Shown here: positions 16,852 to 24,627 of the stretch, piece by piece
Position numbering within the stretch: position 1 is the stretch's first letter
How the letters are laid out: every line of letters starts with the position of its first letter
Source of the DNA: Nocardia niwae NBRC 108934 = DSM 45340
Lineage (GTDB): Bacteria; Actinomycetota; Actinomycetes; Mycobacteriales; Mycobacteriaceae
Assembly: GCF_001613465.1 (NCBI RefSeq)
Contig: NZ_BDCK01000035.1
Span: 1 to 64,000 of the forward strand
Direction: 5' to 3'
DNA length: 64,000 nucleotides
Program-made: the position numbers and the translations under genes
Notes under the pieces: model-generated
The model's input: only the letters and a program-made list of their open reading frames with translations
The model's database searches: none
Told to the model about the DNA's origin: nothing

Positions 16852-18003
16852 CTAGCGCCCGCTGAACGAGGCGCGCAACCGCGCGAACAGACCGCTGTTG
16901 TGCTCGGACTGCGTCGACATCACCTCGGCGCGCTCCCGCTCGCGCAATCCCTTGTACTTGCGCAGCAGTTCGGTCTGCTTGCCGTCCAGTTTGGCCGGGA
17001 TCACGATGTCCAGGTGCGCGAGCAGGTCGCCGCGCGCGCTGGAGCGCAGCCGCGGCATGCCGTGGCCGCGCAACACCGAGATCTCGCCGGGCTGGGTGCC
17101 GGCCGGGATGGTCAGCTCGGTCGGGCCGTCCAGGATGGTGTCGATCACGACGGTGGTGCCCAGCGCCGCGTCGACCATCGGCACCCGGATGGTGCAGTGC
17201 AGATCGTCGCCGTCCCGGACGAAGACGTCGTGCGGCTGCTCCACGATTTCGACATACAGGTCGCCCGCGTGGCCGCCGCCAGGGCCGACCTCACCCTGCG
17301 CGGCCAGCCGCACCCGCATGCCGTTCGCGACGCCGGCGGGAATCGGGGCGGCGATCTCGCGGCGCGCCCGCACCCGGCCGTCGCCGCCACACTTGTGGCA
17401 GGGGTCCGGGATGGTCTCGCCCGCGCCACGGCAGGTGGGGCACGGACGGGAGGTCAGCACCTGGCCGAGGAAGGACCGCTGCACCGACTGGACTTCGCCT
17501 GCGCCGCCGCAGGTTTCGCAGCGCACCGGCTTGGAGTTGCCGTTGGTGCCGGAACCCTGGCAGATGTCGCACAGGATCGCGGTGTCCACGGTCAGGTGCT
17601 TGGTGACGCCGACCGCGCACTCGGCCAGGCTCAGCCGGGTGCGGATCAGCGAATCGGCGCCCGGCTGGACGCGGCCGCGCGGCTTGCGCGCCCCGGCCGA
17701 TCCGCTCATGCCGCCGAAGAACGCCTCGAACACGTCGCCGAGCCCGCCGAAGCCCGCGCCGTTGAACCCGGCTCCGCCGCCGCCGGATTCCAGCGGGTCG
17801 CCGCCCATGTCGACGATGCGCCGCTTCTCCGGATCCGACAGCACCTCGTAGGCGGCCGACACTTCCTTGAACTTGGCCTGCGCCGCCTCGTCGGGGTTGA
17901 CGTCGGGGTGGAGCTCACGCGCCAGCTTGCGGTATGCCCGCTTGATCTCCTGGTCGGTCGCGTTCTTCGCGACGCCGAGCAGTCCGTAATAGTCCCGTGC
18001 CAC
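16852..18003 (-). CDS. dnaJ: Chaperone protein DnaJ (DnaJ2 type)
   Basis: A 383-residue protein. The J domain has HPD at residues 32-34. A Gly-rich region follows, then a zinc domain with four CxxCxGxG repeats (CDICQGSG, CETCGGAG, CPTCRGAG, CHKCGGDG) and the C-terminal substrate-binding domains. It stimulates the ATPase of DnaK and presents unfolded substrates. It starts at GTG 18003. It lies directly downstream of hrcA, which in actinobacteria marks dnaJ2 rather than the dnaK-grpE-dnaJ1 operon copy. Confidence 0.97.
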   Translation of the reverse strand: MARDYYGLLGVAKNATDQEIKRAYRKLARELHPDVNPDEAAQAKFKEVSAAYEVLSDPEKRRIVDMGGDPLESGGGGAGFNGAGFGGLGDVFEAFFGGMSGSAGARKPRGRVQPGADSLIRTRLSLAECAVGVTKHLTVDTAILCDICQGSGTNGNSKPVRCETCGGAGEVQSVQRSFLGQVLTSRPCPTCRGAGETIPDPCHKCGGDGRVRARREIAAPIPAGVANGMRVRLAAQGEVGPGGGHAGDLYVEIVEQPHDVFVRDGDDLHCTIRVPMVDAALGTTVVIDTILDGPTELTIPAGTQPGEISVLRGHGMPRLRSSARGDLLAHLDIVIPAKLDGKQTELLRKYKGLRERERAEVMSTQSEHNSGLFARLRASFSGR

Positions 18004-18144
18004 TTGAGTTCTCTAGTCCTTGGTCGTTCTCGACAGTGCCGCCGGTGCCCGCGACGCGCGCAGGCAACAGCATTAGTCTTGTGCACTCAACTTTATCCGG
18101 CCGAAGGGTCGAGCGTAGCAGTGGCGTCGCCGGGCGACGTCAGG

Positions 18145-19176
18145 TCAGCGCTCGGCGAGGACCTCGCCGATATATCGGGCGACCGCCGCGACCGACGCGA
18201 TGGTGCCCGGATAGTCCATCCGGGTCGGGCCGAGCACCCCCATACCGCCGAGCACCGCGCCCGCCGCGCCGTAACCGGTGGACACCACCGACGTGCCGCG
18301 CATCTGCTCGACCTGCGTCTCCTCGCCGATCCGGACAGTAACCGTCCCCGGCTGCTGGGCCGCGGCGAGCAGCTTGAGCACGATCACCTGCTCCTCCAGC
18401 GCTTCCAGGACCGCGCGCAGCGACCCGGGGAAACCGAAGTCGGCGGCGTTGCGAGTGAGGTTGGCGGTGCCGCCGAGCACCAATCGCTCCTCGGGATGCT
18501 CCACCAGGGTCTCCACCAGCACCGTGGACACCCGCACCAGCACATCGCGCAGCCGCAGCGGCGCGTGCTCGGGTAGCTCGGCGACCGCCGCCGAGGCCGA
18601 GGCGAGACGTTTGCCGTCCATCGCACCGCCCAGCATGCCGCGCAGCGCGGCCAGATCCTCGTCGTCGATCACCGCGCCGAGCTCCACCAGGCGCTGGTCG
18701 ACCCGGCCGGTGTCGGTGATCACCACCAGCAGCAGGCGCGCGGGATTGAGCGCGACCACCTCGATGTGCCGCACCGTGGACGCCGACACGGTCGGGTACT
18801 GCACCACGGCGACCTGTCTGGTCAGCTGGGCCAGCAGGCGCACGCCCCGGCGCAAGACGTCGTCGAGATCGACGCCGGACTCCAGGAATTCCATGATCGC
18901 CCTGCGCTCCGCCGGCGACAGCGGTTTCACCTCGGAGATCCGGTCCACGAACTGCCGGTAGCCCTTGTCCGTGGGGATGCGGCCGGAACTCGTGTGCGGC
19001 TGGGTGATGTAGCCCTCGGCTTCGAGCACTGCCATGTCGTTGCGCACCGTCGCGCTGGAAACTCCCAGGTTGTGCCGCTCGACGAGCGTCTTCGACCCGA
19101 TCGGCTCCTTGGTCGCGACATAGTCCGCGACGATCGCGCGCAGGACCTCGAAGCGCCGATCCTCGGTGCTCGACAT
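18145..19176 (-). CDS. hrcA: Heat-inducible transcription repressor HrcA
   Basis: A 343-residue protein. The N-terminal winged helix (about residues 1-75) carries the conserved VERHNLGVSSATVRNDMAVL segment, and the GAF-like domain follows to the end. HrcA represses chaperonin genes by binding CIRCE elements. ATG 19176 follows a gaggaggt Shine-Dalgarno and begins the conserved domain; an upstream extension to 19248 is unlikely. No convincing CIRCE was seen upstream of hrcA or dnaJ, so its targets are probably groES/groEL elsewhere. Confidence 0.96.
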   Translation of the reverse strand: MSSTEDRRFEVLRAIVADYVATKEPIGSKTLVERHNLGVSSATVRNDMAVLEAEGYITQPHTSSGRIPTDKGYRQFVDRISEVKPLSPAERRAIMEFLESGVDLDDVLRRGVRLLAQLTRQVAVVQYPTVSASTVRHIEVVALNPARLLLVVITDTGRVDQRLVELGAVIDDEDLAALRGMLGGAMDGKRLASASAAVAELPEHAPLRLRDVLVRVSTVLVETLVEHPEERLVLGGTANLTRNAADFGFPGSLRAVLEALEEQVIVLKLLAAAQQPGTVTVRIGEETQVEQMRGTSVVSTGYGAAGAVLGGMGVLGPTRMDYPGTIASVAAVARYIGEVLAER

Positions 19177-19348
19177 CGGCCGCACCTCCTCGCTTTCCGT
19201 CTTCCGTCGCGCCGTATCCGGCGCCGACGATCCGCGGCCGACACACAACGCAGGCGAATCACGGTTCGTCTGTCGACCACAGTCTAATTGTCGGTACCCG
19301 CAACCCCCGTCCGCTACGCCTCTCGTCGACGGAGCGGCGACGCCGCGC

Positions 19349-20152
19349 TCAGCGGGGGACGGCGGCGTCGATCACGGCGGCCACGGCGTCGGGCCGGGAG
19401 ACCAGTGACGCGTGCGAGGCGTCGATCTCACTGGTGCGAGCTCCCATGCGCTGGGCCATGAAGCGCTGAGAGGACGGGGGTATGACCCGGTCGGCCGCCG
19501 AGACGAGGTACCAGCTCGGGGTGCCGGACCAGGAAGGCGGCCCGGAGGGTTCGAGGTTGGCCTTCACGGCGATGGAGTGCTGGTGGGCGATCATGTCGGC
19601 CGCGGTCGCCGGGCCGACGTCCTGGGCGAAGACGGCGTTGAAGCTGTCGGGCGCGACATAGCCGTCCAGGTTCTTCCCCGCGACGCCCGTGGCGTCGTCG
19701 ACGATCTTCACCTGCAGGGCGGGGGGCAGCAGCCGACTGCCCGGGAAGCGGATCGGGTCGAGGGCCGCCTGGGCCACCTCGCCTTGCACCGGCGCGAAGG
19801 CCGCGATGTAGACGAGGGATTCCACCTTCGGGTCGCGCACGTTGCTGATCACGAAGCCGCCGTAGGAGTGCCCCGCCAGCACGACCGGCCCGCTGAGCGC
19901 ATCCAGGGTGCGCTGCACGGCGGCCGCGTCGTAGGCGGGCCCGCGCAGCGGATTCTCCGGGGTCACCACGCGATAGCCGCGCTCACGCAGCGCGGCGGCG
20001 ACGCCGTCCCAGCTGGTGGTGTCGGCGAAGGCGCCGTGCACGAGCACGATGGTGGGCAGCGGCTGCGCCTGCGCGGGCCCGGCCGAGACCGTGGCGGCGA
20101 GGGCGAAGGCGAGCGCGGCCACGGCGCGGCGCAGGCAGCGTTGGTTCGTCAT
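19349..20152 (-). CDS. Secreted alpha/beta hydrolase
   Basis: A 267-residue protein. The first ~30 residues form a Sec signal peptide (CLRRAVAALAFALAATVSAG, ending PAQAQ). The mature domain has an oxyanion LVHGAFAD motif and the nucleophile elbow GHSYGG; a C-terminal DASHASLVS fits the catalytic His. This type of short hydrolase is widespread in actinobacteria with mostly unknown substrates. ATG 20152 starts the signal peptide. It follows the chloroperoxidase-like gene by 13 bp on the same strand, so they may be co-transcribed. Confidence 0.87.
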   Translation of the reverse strand: MTNQRCLRRAVAALAFALAATVSAGPAQAQPLPTIVLVHGAFADTTSWDGVAAALRERGYRVVTPENPLRGPAYDAAAVQRTLDALSGPVVLAGHSYGGFVISNVRDPKVESLVYIAAFAPVQGEVAQAALDPIRFPGSRLLPPALQVKIVDDATGVAGKNLDGYVAPDSFNAVFAQDVGPATAADMIAHQHSIAVKANLEPSGPPSWSGTPSWYLVSAADRVIPPSSQRFMAQRMGARTSEIDASHASLVSRPDAVAAVIDAAVPR

Positions 20153-20165
20153 AGGGTCTCGCTCC

Positions 20166-20987
20166 TCAGTTCTTCGAGAAGTCCAGTAGGTCGGCGTTGA
20201 ACGCCTTCTCGTAATCACCGCACAGGCCGTGCGGGGCGCCGGGATACACCTTCAACTGCGCTCGCGGTAGCAGCTGCGCCGTCTTGGCGCCCGCGGCGGC
20301 GAACGGCACGATCTGGTCGTCGTCGCCGTGCGCGACCAGCACCGGGATGTCGATGCTCGGCAGCTCGGCGGTGAAATCGGTCTCCGAGAACGCCTCGACG
20401 CAGTCGAACGCTGCTTTGAGCCCCACCTGCATGCCCATCAGCCAGAAGTGGTCGCGCAGCCCCTGCGAGACCTCGGAGCCCGCGCGGTTGGCGCCGTAGA
20501 ACGGGACCGAAAGGTCCTTCCAGAACTGCGATCGGTCGGCTGCCACGCCGGCGCGGATGTCGTCGAACGCCTGGATCGGCGTTCCCTCGGGATTGGCATC
20601 GGTCTGCAGCATCAACGGCGGGACCGCGCCGAGCAGCACCGCCTTGGCTACCCGCGACGTGCCGTGCCGGGACAGGTACCTGGTCACCTCACCGCCGCCG
20701 GTGGAGTGCCCGACCAGAACCGCGTCCTTGACGTCCAGCTCGTTCAGCAGCGCGGCGAGGTCGTCGGCGTAGTGGTCCATGTCGTGCCCCTCCCACACGT
20801 CACCGGACCGGCCGTGCGCGCGCCGGTCGTGCGCGATGGCGCGACAGCCGTTGCTCGCCACCAGGTTCATCTGGTTTTCCCAGGCGTCGCCGTTCAGCGG
20901 CCAGCCGTGGCTGAACACCACGGGACGTCCCGACCCCCAGTCCTTGTAGTAGATCTCGACGCCATCGGTGGTGGTGATCGTTGGCAT
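20166..20987 (-). CDS. Non-haem chloroperoxidase/esterase-like alpha/beta hydrolase
   Basis: A 273-residue protein typical of cofactor-free haloperoxidases. It has the opening TTDGVEIYYKDWGSGRPVVF, the HGWPLN oxyanion motif, the nucleophile elbow GHSTGGGE, the acid Asp in VAHGDDDQIVP, and His in APHGLCG. Such enzymes act as esterases or perhydrolases. ATG 20987 begins the domain. It is divergent from the AraC-family gene across 254 bp and may be regulated by it. Confidence 0.9.
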   Translation of the reverse strand: MPTITTTDGVEIYYKDWGSGRPVVFSHGWPLNGDAWENQMNLVASNGCRAIAHDRRAHGRSGDVWEGHDMDHYADDLAALLNELDVKDAVLVGHSTGGGEVTRYLSRHGTSRVAKAVLLGAVPPLMLQTDANPEGTPIQAFDDIRAGVAADRSQFWKDLSVPFYGANRAGSEVSQGLRDHFWLMGMQVGLKAAFDCVEAFSETDFTAELPSIDIPVLVAHGDDDQIVPFAAAGAKTAQLLPRAQLKVYPGAPHGLCGDYEKAFNADLLDFSKN

Positions 20988-21241
20988 GACAGTTCCCTTC
21001 GATCCGGATGGATGGTCGGACTGCGTGTCGCCGGGCACCGCCGGAGGGTTCTCGCCGAGGCCGTGCAGGAACGCCACCGGACCCGGAGCCGATCTCGGTC
21101 GATCGCCGTTCGACAGCGTATGACGGGCGGCTGCCGGAAAAAGGACTGTGCGTGCACGATCTTCGGCTCAGAATGCACGACCCGCTGCGCCGCGCCCGTG
21201 CGAGGATTGCCGAATCTGTCTCATTTGCGACGGAGGCTGTG

Positions 21242-22207
21242 ATGACGGTCGTGTTCAATTCGGACACCATCGCGCCCCATGAGCGGGCGGGCGCGGTGGC
21301 CGCGGCGGTACAGGAGGCATCGGTCCCGTCCCATGTCGTGCTGGACGGGCCGGACGAGCGTGTCCACGCCACGTTCGACATGTGGCAGTTCGGCGCGGCG
21401 AGCGTCTTCCGCGCGCGCACTTCGGGCATCCAGGTGATCCGGACGCCGAAGCAGGTACGGGCCTCCCCCGCGCCGGTGCTGGCGATCGCGGTGCAGCAGA
21501 CGGGGGACGGACGCTACGAGCAAGGCGGCGTCCTGCGCGTCGTGCGGCCGGGGGAGCTGCACGTCATGGACCTGAACGCACCCTACGACTTCGGCTGGCG
21601 CGGCGACGGCGCGTCGACCTGGCTGCGCGTGCCGCTCGATCAACTCGGCCTGCCCGCCGAGTTGATCAGCCAGGCCGCCGCCAGGGCGCCGGACAGCCCA
21701 CACTACCGGCTGGTCGCCAACCATATCGTCCAGTTGACCGCCGACGCCGACGCGCTCAGCGCCGATCCCGCGGCCGCCCTGTCGGGCTGCGCCAGCATCG
21801 AGTTGATCCGGGGACTGCTGTTGTCGGCGAGCAGCGACGACGGCAACGGCTCGGTCGTGCCGTCCGACATCCTGCTGTCCCGGATCCGCGCCTACGTCCG
21901 GCGCAACCTGGCCGATCCCGATCTGGGATCGGAACAGATCGCCAAGGCGCACAACATGTCGGTCCGGCAGCTCTACAAGATCTGCGCGAACGCGGAGTTC
22001 CGCCTCGAGCAGTGGATCATCGGTCAGCGGCTGGAGCGGGTGCGCGGCGATCTGGCCCGGCCGGACCACGAGCACCGGACGATCGCGATGATCGCGCGCC
22101 GCTGGGGTTTCCGCGACCCGTCGCATTTCGCCCGGCGCTTTCGCGCCGCCTACGGGGTTTCGCCGCGGGAATGGCGCAGGACCGCCCAGTTCACGGACGA
22201 GTCGTAG
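21242..22207 (+). CDS. AraC-family transcriptional regulator
   Basis: A 321-residue protein. The N-terminal ~200 residues resemble the AraC_binding_2 cupin-like domain. The C-terminal ~110 residues contain the two HTH motifs (SEQIAKAHNMSVRQLYKICA; IAMIARRWGFRDPSHFARRF, then RAAYGVSPREWR). ATG 21242 follows a ggagg and is preferred over longer upstream starts. It is divergent from the chloroperoxidase-like gene, a plausible target. Its 3' end nearly meets the convergent small gene. Confidence 0.9.
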   Translation: MTVVFNSDTIAPHERAGAVAAAVQEASVPSHVVLDGPDERVHATFDMWQFGAASVFRARTSGIQVIRTPKQVRASPAPVLAIAVQQTGDGRYEQGGVLRVVRPGELHVMDLNAPYDFGWRGDGASTWLRVPLDQLGLPAELISQAAARAPDSPHYRLVANHIVQLTADADALSADPAAALSGCASIELIRGLLLSASSDDGNGSVVPSDILLSRIRAYVRRNLADPDLGSEQIAKAHNMSVRQLYKICANAEFRLEQWIIGQRLERVRGDLARPDHEHRTIAMIARRWGFRDPSHFARRFRAAYGVSPREWRRTAQFTDES

Positions 22208-22210
22208 CGG

Positions 22211-22426
22211 TCAGCCGCGATCGCCGGCTTTCGCGTGTTTGCCCGCGAGGGCGTCGAGACCGAGCATCGCCAGCAGCGACTCACAGTCGGCGGCGTTCTC
22301 CGCGTAGCTGGCGACGGTGCGGGCGGCGACGGCGCACTGGCGCGCGTTCTCCGCTTTCTCCGCTGCTCGCGCCTCCGCGAATTCGCCCGGTTCATGGATA
22401 AGGGTGATGTGTCGTGCCGACGCCAT
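22211..22426 (-). CDS. Small hypothetical protein
   Basis: A 71-residue alanine- and glutamate-rich protein, mostly helical (EFAEARAAEKAENARQCAVA, then AARTVASYAENAADC). ATG 22426 is supported by a strong aaggag Shine-Dalgarno 6-7 bases upstream. No transmembrane segment or known motif is visible. I do not recognise the family. It may be co-transcribed with hemW upstream (100 bp). Confidence 0.55.
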   Translation of the reverse strand: MASARHITLIHEPGEFAEARAAEKAENARQCAVAARTVASYAENAADCESLLAMLGLDALAGKHAKAGDRG

Positions 22427-22526
22427 GAGTCTCCTTGGGGGTTGGTCGCAGACTACGCGGGCGGGCAGCTTCGCGTTACCGGAACGAGACACGTAGGTCG
22501 TCGTAGTGCCCAACCCGTGATCTGGA

Positions 22527-23735
22527 TCAGCCGAGCAGTTCGCGGACGACGCCGTCGGCCAGGAGGCGACCGCGGTCGGTGAGGACGAGCCGATCGTCCG
22601 CGCTGCGGACGGCGAGGCCGTCGGCGACGACCCGGTCGACGGCGGCGCGGCTCGCGGAGGCCAGGTCGGCCAGCGGCAGGCCGGTGCGCAGCCGGACAGC
22701 GAGCATGACCCGCTCGGTGTACCGCTCGTCCGCGCTGAGCGCTTCCCAGCCCGCGGCGGGCAGCCCGCCCGCGCCGACCCGATCGGCGTACCGCGCGGGA
22801 TGCTTCACGTTCCACCACCGCACGCCGCCGACATGACTGTGCGCGCCCGGCCCGGCGCCGAGCCAGTCACCGCCGTCCCAGTAGCCGAGGTTGTGCCTGC
22901 AGACCGCCGCCTCGCCTGCGGCCCAGTTCGACACCTCGTACCAGCCGAAACCCGCCGATCGCAGGCGCGCGTCGATCCGTTCGTAGCGGCCGGCGAGCAC
23001 GTCGTCGTCCGGCGCGGGGAGTTCGCCCCGGCGCACCCGGCGGGCCAGCGCGGTGCCGTCCTCCACGATCAGCGAGTAGGCCGAGACGTGATCGACGCCC
23101 GCGGCGAGCACCGCGTCCAGGCTGGCGTCGAGGTCGGCGTCACGCTCACCGGGCGTCCCGTAGATCAGGTCCAGGTTGACGTGCTCGAACCCCGCGGCGC
23201 GCGCCTCCAGGGCGGCGGACACCGCGCGGCCCGGGGTGTGTGTGCGATCGAGCACCTTCAGCACGTGCTCCGCGGCCGACTGCATGCCCAGCGACACCCT
23301 GGTGAATCCCGCCGCGCGGATGCGTTCGAAGAACTCCGGGGAAGTGGATTCCGGATTGGACTCCGTGGTGACCTCGGCCCCGGCGGCGAGGGTGAACTCG
23401 GCGCGCACGGCGTCCAGCACCGCCGCGAGCCCGTCGCCGCCCAGCAGGGAGGGCGTTCCTCCGCCGACGAAAACGGTGGACACCTCCGGCGTCGGGGTGG
23501 GCAGCGCGGCGAACTGCCGCGCCGCGGTGGCGAGCTCACCCCGCAACGCCCTCGACCACGACTGCGGTGAAGCCGACGTGCCGAGTTCGCCCGCGGTGTA
23601 GGTGTTGAAATCGCAGTAGCCGCACCGCGTGGCGCAGAACGGCACGTGGACGTAGATCCCGAACGGGCCGTCGCCGAAGTCGTGCAGCACCGGCGCGGAG
23701 GTGTCGGTGCGGGCGGAGACGGCGGAAGAACTCAC
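22527..23735 (-). CDS. hemW: Radical SAM haem chaperone HemW
   Basis: A 402-residue protein. The radical-SAM cluster motif CxxxCxxC is at Cys34, Cys38 and Cys41 (PFCATRCGYCDF), and the HemN-like C-terminal domain completes it. Formerly annotated as oxygen-independent coproporphyrinogen oxidase; this branch (HemW) is now seen as a haem-delivery protein. It starts at GTG 23735. It sits between hrcA and the sulfite reductase, the same relative place as Rv2388c in M. tuberculosis. Confidence 0.93.
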   Translation of the reverse strand: MSSSAVSARTDTSAPVLHDFGDGPFGIYVHVPFCATRCGYCDFNTYTAGELGTSASPQSWSRALRGELATAARQFAALPTPTPEVSTVFVGGGTPSLLGGDGLAAVLDAVRAEFTLAAGAEVTTESNPESTSPEFFERIRAAGFTRVSLGMQSAAEHVLKVLDRTHTPGRAVSAALEARAAGFEHVNLDLIYGTPGERDADLDASLDAVLAAGVDHVSAYSLIVEDGTALARRVRRGELPAPDDDVLAGRYERIDARLRSAGFGWYEVSNWAAGEAAVCRHNLGYWDGGDWLGAGPGAHSHVGGVRWWNVKHPARYADRVGAGGLPAAGWEALSADERYTERVMLAVRLRTGLPLADLASASRAAVDRVVADGLAVRSADDRLVLTDRGRLLADGVVRELLG

Positions 23736-23790
23736 CTGTCCAGTGTGAACGGCGCCGCGACCGCGCCGACGCCCGGGACTCCGCTGCGGT

Positions 23791-24198
23791 TCACTCCCCC
23801 ACGACAGGGGTGTTCTGGTTGGCGGTGAGCAGCCAGCGGCCGTCCTCCTTGGACATCACGTACAGCGGGCTGCCTTCGCTGTCCACAACGCCCTCCGGGG
23901 TGAGATAACGCTGCCGCACCTTGACCGCGGCCACGTCCGGGCGGATGAACAGCACATGCTCGACCTCGTAGGTGGCGGTGCCGTGCGCGGTGGCCCCCGG
24001 CAGCACCCGGGCGGTGAACTCGGCGATTGCGGCGCGTCCGAAGAGTCGTTTGCCGTGCCCGGTGGTCCAGATCGCGTCCTCGCGGAACAGGGCGGCGAAT
24101 TCCTCGACGAGTTCGTTCCGCTGGGCGTGCTGGACGCTCGCGACCACCGCGTGGATGGCCTCGAGTTCGGCGGCGGTGTCGACAGCTGTGTTACTCAT
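23791..24198 (-). CDS. SnoaL-like / SgcJ-EcaC family protein
   Basis: A 135-residue protein forming a small cone-shaped alpha+beta barrel by pattern: an N-terminal helix (ELEAIHAVVASVQHAQRNEL), FREDAIWTTGHGKRLFGRAA, and a C-terminal sheet ending WLLTANQNTPV. This is typical of the SgcJ/EcaC branch of the SnoaL-like superfamily, which includes small hydrolases and isomerases. The exact reaction is unknown. ATG 24198 starts the domain. Confidence 0.82.
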   Translation of the reverse strand: MSNTAVDTAAELEAIHAVVASVQHAQRNELVEEFAALFREDAIWTTGHGKRLFGRAAIAEFTARVLPGATAHGTATYEVEHVLFIRPDVAAVKVRQRYLTPEGVVDSEGSPLYVMSKEDGRWLLTANQNTPVVGE

Positions 24199-24398
24199 GC
24201 CGCCGAGCGTGCTACCTCGACCCCACTCGAGGTCAAGTGGCGTGCGCGGTGTCACACCCGACGCGGTGGGCGTATCACGCGCCTGGTTCGGACCCCGAAC
24301 TATGACTGCCGTCACAAACCGGGTCGAGCGTCCAGGGCATTTCCCGTCAAAGTGCGGGAAATACTGGACGCGGGGTCGGAAGGCCATCTCTGACGTGG

Positions 24399-24404
24399 CA
24401 CAAT
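24399..24404 (+). promoter_or_regulatory. Candidate -10 element for leaderless transcription
   Basis: cacaat lies 6 bp before the ATG of the cysteine leader ORF, so transcription would begin at or next to that ATG. This matches the leaderless arrangement reported for mycobacterial cysteine attenuators. No -35 box is evident. The site is inferred from spacing. Confidence 0.4.
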
Positions 24405-24410
24405 GGCCGC

Positions 24411-24503
24411 ATGCGCGCTTTGGAGATCCGACTTGTGGCACGTCGCCACGTCGATTACAAGCGCGTCTGTAGCGCCTGCTGTCTGCCCGGTTCCCTCCGG
24501 TAG
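24411..24503 (+). CDS. Cysteine-rich leader peptide (attenuator ORF)
   Basis: A 30-codon ORF, ATG 24411 to TAG 24503. The peptide carries a conserved-looking ARRHVDYKRVCSACC core with Cys at residues 20, 23 and 24. Similar leaderless ORFs with clustered Cys codons precede sulfur-assimilation operons in mycobacteria. There, ribosome stalling at Cys codons when cysteine is scarce raises expression of the genes downstream. The ORF precedes sirA by 124 bp. Competing hairpins lie between them. Confidence 0.75.
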   Translation: MRALEIRLVARRHVDYKRVCSACCLPGSLR

Positions 24504-24553
24504 CTCAGCGCGCCCGATCCCCGGCTTCCCGGCGATCCCGACTTCATCGGCCC

Positions 24554-24588
24554 GCTGACACCGCAGGCGTGAGTCAGCCCCTCACGCC
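24554..24588 (+). promoter_or_regulatory. Mutually exclusive hairpins in the cys leader
   Basis: One stem pairs ggcgtgag (24566-24573) with ctcacgcc (24581-24588) around a 7-base loop. An alternative stem pairs gctgac (24554-24559) with gtcagc (24573-24578). The two share bases, so they cannot form together. This is the arrangement expected for an attenuator responding to ribosome position on the upstream cysteine ORF. No U-tract follows, so control may be by translation or Rho rather than intrinsic termination. Confidence 0.55.
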
Positions 24589-24627
24589 CTCAGCAGGATG
24601 TACCACCCACCCCGCAGGAGCGACCCC

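Noticed and set aside
18004..19300. CIRCE or HAIR heat-shock operators near hrcA and dnaJ
   Set aside because: The region upstream of dnaJ has a ttgagtgcac segment that partly resembles half a site, but the second half and the fixed spacing are absent. No full element was found before hrcA either.
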